From Streptomyces olivoverticillatus (GTDB lineage Bacteria > Actinomycetota > Actinomycetes > Streptomycetales > Streptomycetaceae), in the NCBI RefSeq assembly GCF_014203555.1, contig NZ_JACHJH010000003.1:332899-396898 (forward strand): a stretch of 64,000 nucleotides of DNA, written 5' to 3'. A program made the translations under genes and the position numbers. The notes below the pieces were generated by a model that worked only from the letters and a program-made list of their open reading frames with translations, was not told the DNA's origin and ran no database searches. This document shows positions 11,732 to 20,412 of this stretch, one piece after another; positions within the stretch are counted from its first letter, which is position 1; the number at the start of each line of letters is the position of its first letter.

Positions 11732-12670
11732 TCAGCGCCCTTCCGGGATGCGCGGGGCGGGCAGCTGAGCCCTGGCCCGGTGCCGGAAGCGCTCGACGGG
11801 GTGGCAGTACTCCAGCCCGGCCAGGGGGGCGTCCGAGAAGAAGCGGACCAGCAGGTCCACCAGCTCCTCCGGGCATTCGAGGTGGACGAGGTGGTCGGCA
11901 TCCCGCAGCGTGGTGAACCGGGCGTCCGCACACTGGGCCGCGACCTCCCGGCTCAGCGCGGGGGTGGCCAGCGGATCGTGCTCACCCGTCGCCACCAGCA
12001 CCGGCACCCGCACCCCGGGACCGCCGGGCAGCTCGGCGTGGTCGAGCAGCCGCCGGGAGTTCTCCCGGTACTTCACGAGGTCCTCGGCGCTCATGTCGTG
12101 CAGGGCGCGGGACAGACAGCGGATGACCGTGGACCGCCGCGAGATTGTCACCCGGGGCGAGAAGCACACCATGCCCTCCAGGACGCTCTCCACGAACTCC
12201 TCGCGCTTGCCCTGCTCGGCCATGCGTACGGTGTGGCGGACCCGGTCGCGGACGGCCTCCGTCAGATGCGCCATGGTGCCGACGAGCGCCACCCGCCCGG
12301 CCCGCTCGGGGTGGTTGCGCGCCCAGCGGTGGGCCACGGCGCTCCCGTACGAGGTGCCCAGCACGTTGACCGGGCCCGGCGCGACCTTGAGCAGCAGCTG
12401 GTCGAGGGCCTCGGCGAGGAAGTCGAATCCGTACCGGGCGGGCAGCCGGTCCGCCCCGCCCCAGCCCGGCAGGTCCACCGTGACCACACTGGCCACTTCG
12501 CGAAACCCCTGTTCCAGACGGCCCCATGCGTTCTGGTACTGGAACGCCCCGCCGACCAGAACGATGGGCGCCAGTCTGGCGTCCGGCTGGTGGACGATCC
12601 GGCCGCTGTACGCATAACCGTCGATGGTGAGCGGAATAGCCTCTTCCAAGAGTGCGGTACGCGTAGCCAA
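11732..12670 (-). CDS. Alpha/beta hydrolase
   Basis: Cytoplasmic-looking alpha/beta-fold hydrolase of 312 residues. Catalytic elements: oxyanion region LVGGAFQYQNAWG, nucleophile elbow GTSYGS (~108), acid in GEHDPLATP and His in DADHLVHLE. The only usable start is TTG at 12670, with GGAG eight bases upstream; an in-frame stop lies just beyond. It heads away from an acyltransferase and a glycosyltransferase on the same strand, so the three may act on one lipid or polyketide-like molecule. Families of this type include esterases, thioesterases and dehalogenases; substrate unknown. Confidence 0.82.
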   Translation of the reverse strand: MATRTALLEEAIPLTIDGYAYSGRIVHQPDARLAPIVLVGGAFQYQNAWGRLEQGFREVASVVTVDLPGWGGADRLPARYGFDFLAEALDQLLLKVAPGPVNVLGTSYGSAVAHRWARNHPERAGRVALVGTMAHLTEAVRDRVRHTVRMAEQGKREEFVESVLEGMVCFSPRVTISRRSTVIRCLSRALHDMSAEDLVKYRENSRRLLDHAELPGGPGVRVPVLVATGEHDPLATPALSREVAAQCADARFTTLRDADHLVHLECPEELVDLLVRFFSDAPLAGLEYCHPVERFRHRARAQLPAPRIPEGR

Positions 12671-12770
12671 AGCCGTCTCCGAGTCTCGTGGTTGTCTTCA
12701 CCTGTGGAACGACGGCCGCGCGGGGACGTTACTGCCGACCGGACCACGTGCCCGGGGAACGGCCGTCCGC

Positions 12771-14072
12771 TCATGTCCCCATGGCCCGGATCTCCTCCCG
12801 GATCAGCTCCGGGATCCGCGCCGCCAGCTCGCGGTGTGCCTGGTCCGTCACGGCCGTCACCACCACGCTCGCGTCGTGCAGGATCATGGTCAGGGCCAGC
12901 GGATGGCCGGGACTGAGCGGAGCCAGCCCCGCCACGGCGGCCAGGCGTGCGGAACCCAGCGCGAGCGGACCGGTGTACGTCGCCGCGCTGCTGCACAGCA
13001 GCGAGGAGTACAGCGGCGAGTCCGCGTAGCGGCCGAGGGCGTCGCTCAGCAGGCCGTACCGCCGCGGCGCCGACGACACCATCAGCGCCTGCGCCCGGGC
13101 CCGCTCCTTGAGCGCCGCCCGCCGGGTGAAGGCGTCGACGGCCGCGAGCCGTTGCACCGGACGCCCCCGGGCGGGCAGCGGCACCCGGACCGTGGCGTAG
13201 TGATTGCCCAGCACCACCGTCTCGCCCTCGGTCCGCACGTCGACGGGCACCATCGCGCACACCCCCGGCAGGGGCAGCCGGCCCGTCACCCCCGCGGAGC
13301 GCAGCGCCCCGGCCGTCGCGGCGAGGAAGACCGCGTTGGAGGAGGCCCGGCCCGTGGGCAGGGCGTCACGGGCGGCGCGCACTTCCGCCACCGGCATCCG
13401 GCTCCAGGAGACAGCGCGCCGGGTGTCCACGCGGCCGTGGAACGGCAACGGCCGGGCCCGGGGCAGGACGTCGGCCAGCGCACGGGCCAGGGCGTGCCGG
13501 GGCGGTCCCGGGTACTGCCGTGGGATCCGGGGGGACGACACCGCCCCGGCGGTCGCCTCGGGGGCCGCGAGCAGCGCCCGCAGCAGCGTGATGAGCGACA
13601 TCCCGTCGAGCAGCGCGTGATGGGCCCGCAGCAGCAGCGCGAAACCGCCCTCCACCGGCACCAGATGCAGCTGCCACGGTGGTCTCGACGGGCCCAGCGG
13701 CTGGGCGAGCAGCTGTGCGGCCAGGCCCTCCAGGGCCGCGGACCCGGTGGCCGGGAGCGAGGTGATGTGCTGCGCTGGATCGAAGTCGGGCCCGCCGGTC
13801 CACCGCGGCCAGTCGAGATGGGCCGGGTGGAAGCCGGGGGTCAGGCGCAGCCGTGCGTACGGGCCCCAGCGTCGTTGCGCCAGGGCACGCAGCTCCGGCA
13901 GCGCGGGCGGGGTGCCCTCGAACCAGGCGAGCAGCCCCGTCGTCATACAGACCGCCCCACTGCTCTGGTGCCGGTGCAGCCAGGCGTCCAGCGGCGGCAT
14001 CTCGACTCCGGCCGACCGCTCGGCGTCGTGGCGGGACGCGGCGAGGGCCGCGGGCGGCTTGGATGGTGTCAT
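12771..14072 (-). CDS. WS/DGAT-type (condensation-like) acyltransferase
   Basis: Protein of 433 residues with the HHxxxDG catalytic motif as HHALLDGMSL (~180), placing it in the wax-ester synthase/diacylglycerol acyltransferase or related CoA-dependent acyltransferase superfamily. The C-terminal half has the family's PVDVRTEG and GNHYATV segments. The ATG at 14072 is preceded by GAGAGGA; the frame is open upstream but without conserved sequence. It sits 34 bases after the glycosyltransferase, in one apparent operon, so acylation of a glycosylated or lipid product is plausible. Function as a triacylglycerol synthase is not assured. Confidence 0.78.
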   Translation of the reverse strand: MTPSKPPAALAASRHDAERSAGVEMPPLDAWLHRHQSSGAVCMTTGLLAWFEGTPPALPELRALAQRRWGPYARLRLTPGFHPAHLDWPRWTGGPDFDPAQHITSLPATGSAALEGLAAQLLAQPLGPSRPPWQLHLVPVEGGFALLLRAHHALLDGMSLITLLRALLAAPEATAGAVSSPRIPRQYPGPPRHALARALADVLPRARPLPFHGRVDTRRAVSWSRMPVAEVRAARDALPTGRASSNAVFLAATAGALRSAGVTGRLPLPGVCAMVPVDVRTEGETVVLGNHYATVRVPLPARGRPVQRLAAVDAFTRRAALKERARAQALMVSSAPRRYGLLSDALGRYADSPLYSSLLCSSAATYTGPLALGSARLAAVAGLAPLSPGHPLALTMILHDASVVVTAVTDQAHRELAARIPELIREEIRAMGT

Positions 14073-14106
14073 GGTGTCGTCCTCTCGTTCCGGGCTTGCA
14101 ACAGCG

Positions 14107-15375
14107 CTACGGCCGTACGCCGAGGCGCGCCCCCGCGCCCGCCTCCGCGATGCCCCGGGCGACCGCGCCCGCCCCGTCCTCCAGGCCCACTCGGGCGGCC
14201 AGTTCGGCGGCCCGCAAGGTGTAGCGGGGATCGCCCGTGACACGCCGCAGGGCCTCGGCCAGGCGGTCGGCGTTCAGCCCGGACAGCGGCAGCACCCCCG
14301 GGCTCACCCCCAGCCGCACCAGCCGGGCAGCCCACCAGGGCTGGTCGGTCATCACCGGCACCGGCACCGAGGGCACCGCGGCCCGCAGCCCGGCCGCCGT
14401 CGTCCCGGCCCCGGCGTGGTGCACCACCGCGGCCATCCGCGGCATGAGCCAGCCGTGCGGCAGCGCGCCGACCGTGATGACGTCGTCGTTGACCACGGAC
14501 AGCCCGGCCCAGCCGGACTGGACGACACCGCGCAGCCCGGCCTTGCGCAGTGCGCGGGCGGTGATCCCGGCGAGTCGCTCGGGCCCGCCCGGCATCATGC
14601 TGCCGAAGCCCACGAGCACCGGCGGCGGACCGGCCGCCAGGAAGTCGGTCACCAACGCGGGCGGCTCCCAGTCCGGGCACTCGTGCGGCCACCAGTAGCC
14701 CGCGACCCGCAGCCCGGGGCGCCAGTCGGCCGGGCGCGGCAGCACGACGGGGCTGTAGCCGTGCCAGATGGGCCACCGGCTGCGCTCCCGGTCCGAGCGG
14801 AGCCGGTGGCCGCTGCGGAAGGCGAGGCCGAGCCGGGCGTGCAGCGCGCGGTTCGCGGCCCCGTACAGGGCGTCGAGGACGGCATTGGCGGCGTGCCCGC
14901 GAAGCCGGTTGGCCTGCCCCGGGGGCTGCCAGGGCGTGGTGCACGGCGAGAATGCGGCCGTCGGGGTGTCGGGCTGCAGGAAGGCCCCCATGCTCGGCAG
15001 CCCGTGATACTGCGCCACGACCCTGCCCAGCGGCGCGACCAGCGACGACAGCAGGAGCAGATCGGCCTTGGGATCCACCGCGGAGAGCAGCCCGTCGGCG
15101 AGCGCCACGGCTGCGCGCCGGGTGGCGCGTACGAACTCCAGAGCGGCACCCGGAGAACGGCCGGGCGCCCGCAGGCGCTCGTGCGCCCCCAGCAGCTCCT
15201 CGAAGGGGTCCGCGCCCAGCGGCCGCATCCGCAGCCCGCAACAGGTCACCACGTCCGCGAACTTGGCGTGCGTGACGATCTCCACGTCGTGCCCTTCGTC
15301 CCTCAGCCGGTGCCCGAGACCGGTGTAGGGGGCCACGGAGCCCGTCGTGCCCGCTGTGATGATCTGGATGCGCAT
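14107..15375 (-). CDS. GT1-family glycosyltransferase
   Basis: UDP/NDP-sugar glycosyltransferase of 422 residues with the GT-B fold. The N-terminal acceptor half begins RIQIITAGTTGSVAPYTGLG; the C-terminal donor motif is VHHAGAGTTAAGLRAAVP followed by VPVMTDQPWWA (the HHGGxGT and PxxxDQ signature). This resembles sterol, macrolide and rhamnolipid-type glucosyltransferases. Donor and acceptor are unknown. It has a GGAAGG-type site upstream of its ATG and leads the run glycosyltransferase, acyltransferase, hydrolase. Confidence 0.88.
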   Translation of the reverse strand: MRIQIITAGTTGSVAPYTGLGHRLRDEGHDVEIVTHAKFADVVTCCGLRMRPLGADPFEELLGAHERLRAPGRSPGAALEFVRATRRAAVALADGLLSAVDPKADLLLLSSLVAPLGRVVAQYHGLPSMGAFLQPDTPTAAFSPCTTPWQPPGQANRLRGHAANAVLDALYGAANRALHARLGLAFRSGHRLRSDRERSRWPIWHGYSPVVLPRPADWRPGLRVAGYWWPHECPDWEPPALVTDFLAAGPPPVLVGFGSMMPGGPERLAGITARALRKAGLRGVVQSGWAGLSVVNDDVITVGALPHGWLMPRMAAVVHHAGAGTTAAGLRAAVPSVPVPVMTDQPWWAARLVRLGVSPGVLPLSGLNADRLAEALRRVTGDPRYTLRAAELAARVGLEDGAGAVARGIAEAGAGARLGVRP

Positions 15376-15442
15376 GTTCCCCGGCCTTCCTGCCGCCTTG
15401 CCGTCTCAACGAGAGGGCACCCGGACCGGATACGGCGCCGTG

Positions 15443-17002
15443 CTACTTCGCCGCCCCGACGGGCACGGGCAGCGGATTGGCGGCACAGGTGGTGTCGTGC
15501 GTGGGAGCCGCGCCGGTGAGCAGGTAGTCGTCGACCAACTTGTCCACACAGGCGTTGTTGTTGTGGTACTGGCCGTGGTCGCCACCGCCGACGACGGTGA
15601 CCAGGCGCGAGTTGCGCAGCGCCTTGTGGGCGCGCACCGCACCCTCGTAATAAGTCGCGGGGTCGTGCACCGAGTTGAGCATCAGCGTGGTCGGCAGCCC
15701 CTTGCCCGTGACCTTCACCTTCGGCGCCGGGGACGTCGGCCAGTACGCGCACACCGACGCGAAGGCCAGCTCGCGGGCACCGAGCAGCGGCAGGGTGCGA
15801 GTGTCCTTGGCGCTCTGCGCCTTCCAGTAGTCGGTGTCCCGCGTCCACGGCGTGTCGTTGCAGGTCACCGAGAAGTACTCGGCAAGGAAGTCCGGGCTGA
15901 GGTATTCGCCGAACACCTTGCCCGCCATCCCCTTCTCCTGCGGCGTCGCGGTGTCCCAGTGGTCGAGTGCGGCGAGCGAGCCGGCGAGCGCCGGGAAGCC
16001 CTGCTCGGCGTTGTATATGGTCCGGATCGCGCCGTTGTCGAGCTGGTTGGCGCCGATCGTCACCGAGCCGATGACCAGCGGCTTGTCATGCAGGGCCTGC
16101 CGCTGCTTCTCCCACTTCGCCTTGACCTCCGCCACCGTGCGTCCGTAGTGGTAGACGCTGTCGTACTTGGCCAGCCACGGCAGGAAGTCCTGTTCGAAAC
16201 GGCGCTGGAAGCTCATGGGCTGGGCCTGCATGAACTCCTCCCACGTGCCGTTGAACGCGATGTTGCTGTCCAGCACGGCCCGCTCGACGCGCTGCGGGAA
16301 CTCCGTGGCGTAATAGGCGCCGATCATCGTGGCGTAGGAGGGCCCGTAGTACGAGATCTTCTCCACGCCGAGCAGGGAGCGGTACAGGTCCATGTCCCGC
16401 ACCGTCTGATCGGTGTTCAGGTACGGCAGAAGCCCGCCGCTGCGCTCCTTGCAGTTCTCGGCCAGCTTGCGCGAGCGGTCCAGCACGCCCTTGAGGGCGG
16501 CGGGGGAGCGGTCCCGGTAGTCGCCCTGGAGGAAGTCCTGGAACTCCTGGTCGGTCTGGCACACCGCCCGCGTGCTGCGGCCCACCCCGCGCTGGTCGAA
16601 GCTGACCACGTCGTAGGCCGCGCCCACCGCGGGCGAGTCCTTGACGAAGCCCTCGGGCCGGCCCAGGCCGGAGGCGCCCGGTCCGCCCGCGGCCATCATC
16701 AGCACCCCGCGCCGCTTGGCCGGGTCGCCCGCCCGGTGCCGGGAGACGGCGATGCTGATGTCCGGTCCGGCGTCGGGGTGGTGCCAGTCGCGGGGGACGG
16801 TCATCGTCGCGCACTCCAGCGACGAACCCTTGTCGCAGGGCTGCCAGTCGAGGTGCTGCTGGGCGTAGCGGGCCGGGACGGTCGGCCGGGCCTGGGACTG
16901 TGCCTGGGCCACGGACGCCGGAAGGACGGCGGCGGCGATGGCCGCCGTGACCACACCGGACAGAGCGGCCGCCGAACGCTGTGACTTACCGAGCTTGAAC
17001 AT
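15443..17002 (-). CDS. Secreted tripeptidyl aminopeptidase-like alpha/beta hydrolase
   Basis: Protein of 519 residues resembling the Streptomyces SlpD/SlpE/Tap secreted aminopeptidases. Signal peptide KSQRSAAALSGVVTAA to AQAQSQA; ATG at 17002 follows AGGAGG. Catalytic features: oxyanion AAGGPGASG (~97), DQRGVGRS (~130), nucleophile in YYGPSYATMIGA (~215), Asp in LNSVHDPATYY and His in GGGDHGQYH. These enzymes clip tripeptides from secreted proteins, often under control of protease inhibitors. A single gene with a hairpin between it and the upstream toxin-like gene. Confidence 0.88.
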   Translation of the reverse strand: MFKLGKSQRSAAALSGVVTAAIAAAVLPASVAQAQSQARPTVPARYAQQHLDWQPCDKGSSLECATMTVPRDWHHPDAGPDISIAVSRHRAGDPAKRRGVLMMAAGGPGASGLGRPEGFVKDSPAVGAAYDVVSFDQRGVGRSTRAVCQTDQEFQDFLQGDYRDRSPAALKGVLDRSRKLAENCKERSGGLLPYLNTDQTVRDMDLYRSLLGVEKISYYGPSYATMIGAYYATEFPQRVERAVLDSNIAFNGTWEEFMQAQPMSFQRRFEQDFLPWLAKYDSVYHYGRTVAEVKAKWEKQRQALHDKPLVIGSVTIGANQLDNGAIRTIYNAEQGFPALAGSLAALDHWDTATPQEKGMAGKVFGEYLSPDFLAEYFSVTCNDTPWTRDTDYWKAQSAKDTRTLPLLGARELAFASVCAYWPTSPAPKVKVTGKGLPTTLMLNSVHDPATYYEGAVRAHKALRNSRLVTVVGGGDHGQYHNNNACVDKLVDDYLLTGAAPTHDTTCAANPLPVPVGAAK

Positions 17003-17076
17003 CGATCCTCCTGGGCGGGTTGGGCTATGCATCGATGTTCCGCCCCGGCGCGCTCGTGATCGATCCCGCTGCTATC

Positions 17077-17112
17077 CGTCTCGGGGGTGGTGCTGGTGCC
17101 ACCCCCGAGACG
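17077..17112 (-). terminator. Terminator hairpin after the toxin-like gene
   Basis: Perfect 14-bp stem (17077-17090 with 17099-17112) and 8-base loop, 15 bases beyond the stop of the 80-residue minus-strand gene and just upstream of the peptidase promoter region. Confidence 0.8.
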
Positions 17113-17127
17113 CAGCGGCCGGCCCGG

Positions 17128-17370
17128 TCAGCCCAGGTAGTCGATCTGATAGATGTGCAGCGTCTTTGTCTGGTGGCCCAGGTAGATGACGGCGAACACC
17201 TCGTCCAGCACGAGCATCCGCATGATTCCGTCGTCTTCGCCGTAGGGCACGGTCGCGGCGAGGGGGTCCGTGCAGGCCGCGGCGAGGACGTCGCTGAGCT
17301 GCTCGCTCACCGGCTGGGGGAGCGAGTCCCAGACGGCGGCTATCGTCGCATCGTATTTGAGCGCGTACAC
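17128..17370 (-). CDS. RelE/ParE-like small protein (putative toxin)
   Basis: Protein of 80 residues. The N-terminal helix (YDATIAAVWDSLPQPVSEQL), the middle DPLAATVPYGEDDG and the C-terminal strands RMLVLDEVFAVIYLGHQ and LHIYQIDYL follow the order seen in RelE/ParE-fold mRNA interferases and gyrase toxins. Key RNase residues cannot be assigned with confidence. The GTG start lies 13 bases after the stop of a 97-residue partner gene on the same strand, a typical antitoxin-toxin order. It could instead be a non-toxic RelE-fold protein. Confidence 0.55.
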   Translation of the reverse strand: MYALKYDATIAAVWDSLPQPVSEQLSDVLAAACTDPLAATVPYGEDDGIMRMLVLDEVFAVIYLGHQTKTLHIYQIDYLG

Positions 17371-17383
17371 CTTGCTCAGGGTG

Positions 17384-17677
17384 TCAGCTGCAGGCCGCTC
17401 CGCGGGAGCGAATGAGGGCAGCGTCCTCCTGCACCTTCTGGGTGATGTCGATCCACTCGCCCGGCACCTCGCCTCCGGCGGCCTCGGCCGCGGCGGCCTG
17501 GCGGCCCCGTTCGACCGCGGCGAGCGTGCGTTCGGCGATGCCCTGCCATTTGGCGAACACGGTCAGTACTTCGTGTGCCGGGGCCCGGCCGATCTCGCTG
17601 ACGAAGCGCCGGGAGAGGTCGGGACTGCCGAGGGCGTCGCGGATGCGCTCGATGCTCCACACCTGGCCGGTGTTCAT
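17384..17677 (-). CDS. Small helical protein, putative antitoxin partner
   Basis: Protein of 97 residues with ATG preceded by GGGGAGGA. Mostly helical and charged (SIERIRDALGSPDLSRRFVSEI, then an Ala/Glu-rich middle and a C-terminal helix ending RSRGAACS). No ribbon-helix-helix, XRE or AbrB motif could be recognised. It is the first gene of a two-gene unit with the RelE-like protein, which is the main reason for the antitoxin suggestion. Confidence 0.5.
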   Translation of the reverse strand: MNTGQVWSIERIRDALGSPDLSRRFVSEIGRAPAHEVLTVFAKWQGIAERTLAAVERGRQAAAAEAAGGEVPGEWIDITQKVQEDAALIRSRGAACS

Positions 17678-17735
17678 GGGTCCTCCCCGCGTCGGCGGCT
17701 CGACGGCCCAGGGTAGCGAAAGAGCCCCCGCCGTA

Positions 17736-18890
17736 TCAGGGGAACCCTCGGTGGTCGTGCACCGGCGTGCGCACGGCCAGCCCGTACACGCGCCGCGCGT
17801 TGCCCGCGCCGATCAGCTCCGCCACCCGCTCCGCGTCCCCGGACGACCAGGCGTCCTCCCGCACCCACCCGGTCAGCAGCCGCGTCAGCGCCTGCCGGAA
17901 GAGCTCGACGCCCACGACATAGCGCTCCGGCAGCCCGTGCGCGTCCGTGGAGAACAGCAGCTTCCCGAACGGCGTCAGCTCCAGCGTCTCCGACAGCACC
18001 GCCTCGGCACTCGCCCCCACGTGCGAGAGGTTCAGCCCCACGTCCGCGTAGACGTGCGGAAAGACGTTGGCGAGGTAGGCGGCCCCGCGGTGGTACGGAT
18101 AGCCGTGCAGCAGCACCAGCGTGCAGCCGGTGGGCCGGACCGCTCGTACGAAGTCGGTGAGCAGCAGCGGATCGCAGCGGTGCAGGCTCAGGTCCGGGTC
18201 GCCGAAGCCGGTGTGCAGCTGGATCGGCCGCCCGGTGTGTACGGCCGACCACAACAGGTGCCGCAGCAGCACGGGGTCGGTCAGCCGCCCGCCCGGTGCC
18301 CGCGTGCCGAGCCACCGGTCGGCCGCCGCCCGCACCTCGGCTTCCCGCGGCGGCTCCGGCGGGAGGTCGAGCCCGAAGCGGTACGCGGCCACCGATTTGA
18401 AGCCCACCGCCGTGCCCGCGGCCTTCTCCACCGCGTCGGCGAGGGCGTCGAGGAACGCGGCGCGGCTGCCGGAGCGGTCGGCGATCCGCTCGGCCAGCCA
18501 CTCCAGGCGGACGATCTCGTGGCAGGCCGCGCCCGCGCCCGCCGCCGCGAGCTCGTGCGGGGCCAGCAGGCCGTCGGTCAGCCCGGTGTCCACCACGTAG
18601 TCGGCGATGCCGGTGGAGCCCAGGAGCCGGCGGTTGACCTCGGCGGCGCCCAGTTCGCGGCGCCGCCGCAGGTAGTCCTCGGGCGGGCAGTGCGGTTCGA
18701 GGTCCAGGAGGGGCGGGCACCAGCGCCGTACGGCGAAGCCCAGCTGGGTGTCGAAGAAGGTGGTGCCGGGCGCGGGCGGCGCGTCGGACTCGGAGAGGTA
18801 GGCGGCGAAGGCGTCGGGTGCGAGGTCGTGGCGGGCCACGCCGTGGCAGTGGTGGTCCACCAGCGGGGGCAGCGGCAGCGGTGCGGACAT
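17736..18890 (-). CDS. Amidohydrolase family protein (FluG N-domain-like)
   Basis: TIM-barrel amidohydrolase-2 type protein of 384 residues. Metal-site features: LVDHHCHGV near the N-terminus, QLHTGFGDPD in the middle, LLHGYPYHR and the late LLFSTDAHGLPE with Asp. This pattern matches the amidohydrolase half of fungal FluG and related bacterial proteins. Its ATG overlaps the stop of the glutamine-synthetase-like gene by one base (TGATG), so the two are translationally coupled. A gamma-glutamyl or amide intermediate made by one and cleaved by the other is a reasonable inference; the true substrate is unknown. Confidence 0.82.
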   Translation of the reverse strand: MSAPLPLPPLVDHHCHGVARHDLAPDAFAAYLSESDAPPAPGTTFFDTQLGFAVRRWCPPLLDLEPHCPPEDYLRRRRELGAAEVNRRLLGSTGIADYVVDTGLTDGLLAPHELAAAGAGAACHEIVRLEWLAERIADRSGSRAAFLDALADAVEKAAGTAVGFKSVAAYRFGLDLPPEPPREAEVRAAADRWLGTRAPGGRLTDPVLLRHLLWSAVHTGRPIQLHTGFGDPDLSLHRCDPLLLTDFVRAVRPTGCTLVLLHGYPYHRGAAYLANVFPHVYADVGLNLSHVGASAEAVLSETLELTPFGKLLFSTDAHGLPERYVVGVELFRQALTRLLTGWVREDAWSSGDAERVAELIGAGNARRVYGLAVRTPVHDHRGFP

Positions 18891-20248
18891 CAGTACCGCC
18901 CGCGGGTGGCGGCCGCGATGTCCTGCGGGGCGACGCCTTCGAAGCGTGCCGCCTCCGCCCTGCGGACCGCGGCAATGGCCTCGAAGAGGGGGTCTCCGAG
19001 GGCCTCGCGCAGCACGGCCGAGCGCTGGAAGTGCTCCAGCGCCTCGGCCAGGGAGGTGGGCAGCCGCCGCTGCCCACCGGTGGTGGCGGGGTCGCCCGCG
19101 ACCGGCGGCGGCAGGGTCAGCCCGGCGTCGATTCCGGCGAGCCCCGCGGCGGTGACCGCGCCGACCACCAGATAGGGGTTGGCGGCCGGGTCGAAGCACT
19201 TGACCTCGGCGTTGGCGGCCCCGGACGCGTCCGGGGCGCCCGTGATGAAGCGCAGCGCCGCCTCCCGGTTCTCCAGGCCCCAGCACTGGAACGCCCCCGC
19301 CCAGTGAGAGGGTTCGAGCCGCAGATAGCTGGCGGGTGAGGGCGCACCGATGGCGAGCAGCGCGGGCAGTTCGCGCAGCACGCCGGCGAGGAAGGCCTCG
19401 CATTCCCGGGTCATGCCGAACGGGCCGTCGCCGCCCCCGCACACATTGCGGTCGTCCCGCCACAGGCTGAGGTGCAGGTGCGCGCCGTTGCCGACCGTGC
19501 CCGCCTCGACGACGGGCCCGAAGAAGGTGTCCAGGCCGTGCCGTGCGGACACCGCCCGGATGGTTTCGCGGACCAGCACGACGAGATCGGCCGCGCCGAC
19601 CGGGTCGGTGGGGGCCACCGACACCTCGAACTGGCCGGGGGAGTACTCGGGATGGATCTGCAGCAGCTCGACGCGCTGTGAGGTGAGCGCGTCCACGACA
19701 TCGCGCAGGTAGTCGGAAACCTCGACCACACGCGTCATCCCGTAGGCGGGCCCGACGGCCGCATAGCGCAGCTGCCCGCCCTGGCCGTCGGCGTGGGTCG
19801 CGACCCACTCGGTCTCGAAACCCGTGCTCAGCCGGAGCCCGCGCGCCGCGGCGCGCTCGGCCATCCGGCGTGCGAACTGCCGCTGGCAGGCCGGGTAGGG
19901 GCTGCCGTCCTGCTCGTAGCGGTCGACGGGCGCCCAGGCCCAGCCGGGCTGTGCGGCCAGCAGCGTCAGCCGTTCGAGGTCGGGGAAGAGCCGCAGGTCG
20001 CCGTCGGGGCCGCCGATGTGGCGGCTGGTGACGGCGGAGTCGTCGGCGAGGTAGACGTCGAAGACGGGCGACATGCCCACCCCCCATCGGGCCGTCTGCG
20101 CGAGCCTGGTGGGGGGGACGGCCTTGACGCGGGTGATGCCCGCGTTGTCCACCCAGGTCAGTGCCACGGCGCGGACGTTCTGCGCGGTGAGCTGCGCCGC
20201 CTCCTGTCGAGCCGCCGACTCCGCTTGTTCCCGTTCCGGCCTTGCCAC
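18890..20248 (-). CDS. Glutamine synthetase-like gamma-glutamyl ligase
   Basis: Protein of 452 residues in the glutamine synthetase family. Seen: the substrate loop GVGMSPVFDVY, STGFETEW metal Glu region, QIHPEYSPGQFEVS and NGAHLHLSLWRD catalytic core, LRLEPSHWAGAFQCWGLENREAALR and the C-terminal ECKCFD-like AEVKCFDPAANPY. The adenylylation loop Tyr is not evident, so it is likely not the primary nitrogen-assimilation enzyme but a paralogue acting on a polyamine, ethanolamine or other amine. The GTG start follows GGAGGAG. First gene of the two-gene operon with the amidohydrolase. Confidence 0.85.
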   Translation of the reverse strand: MARPEREQAESAARQEAAQLTAQNVRAVALTWVDNAGITRVKAVPPTRLAQTARWGVGMSPVFDVYLADDSAVTSRHIGGPDGDLRLFPDLERLTLLAAQPGWAWAPVDRYEQDGSPYPACQRQFARRMAERAAARGLRLSTGFETEWVATHADGQGGQLRYAAVGPAYGMTRVVEVSDYLRDVVDALTSQRVELLQIHPEYSPGQFEVSVAPTDPVGAADLVVLVRETIRAVSARHGLDTFFGPVVEAGTVGNGAHLHLSLWRDDRNVCGGGDGPFGMTRECEAFLAGVLRELPALLAIGAPSPASYLRLEPSHWAGAFQCWGLENREAALRFITGAPDASGAANAEVKCFDPAANPYLVVGAVTAAGLAGIDAGLTLPPPVAGDPATTGGQRRLPTSLAEALEHFQRSAVLREALGDPLFEAIAAVRRAEAARFEGVAPQDIAAATRGRY

Positions 20249-20353
20249 CGCTCACTCCTCCGTCTGGGACGCCGCGCCGCCCGGGTCCGGGCCCGCTCTG
20301 CTCGTCTTAGCCGCCTGTGACCGCCCTTACACCTCGGGCTCCACACGCATGTG

Positions 20354-20396
20354 TCCTTCCGGCGCGGGTGCGGGTGTGCGGTCCGCGCCGGAAGGA
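20354..20396 (-). terminator. Terminator hairpin after the serine hydrolase
   Basis: Perfect 14-bp stem (20354-20367 with 20383-20396) and 15-base loop, starting 17 bases beyond the stop at 20413. Confidence 0.75.
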
Positions 20397-20412
20397 CCGG
20401 TGTGCCGGTGCG

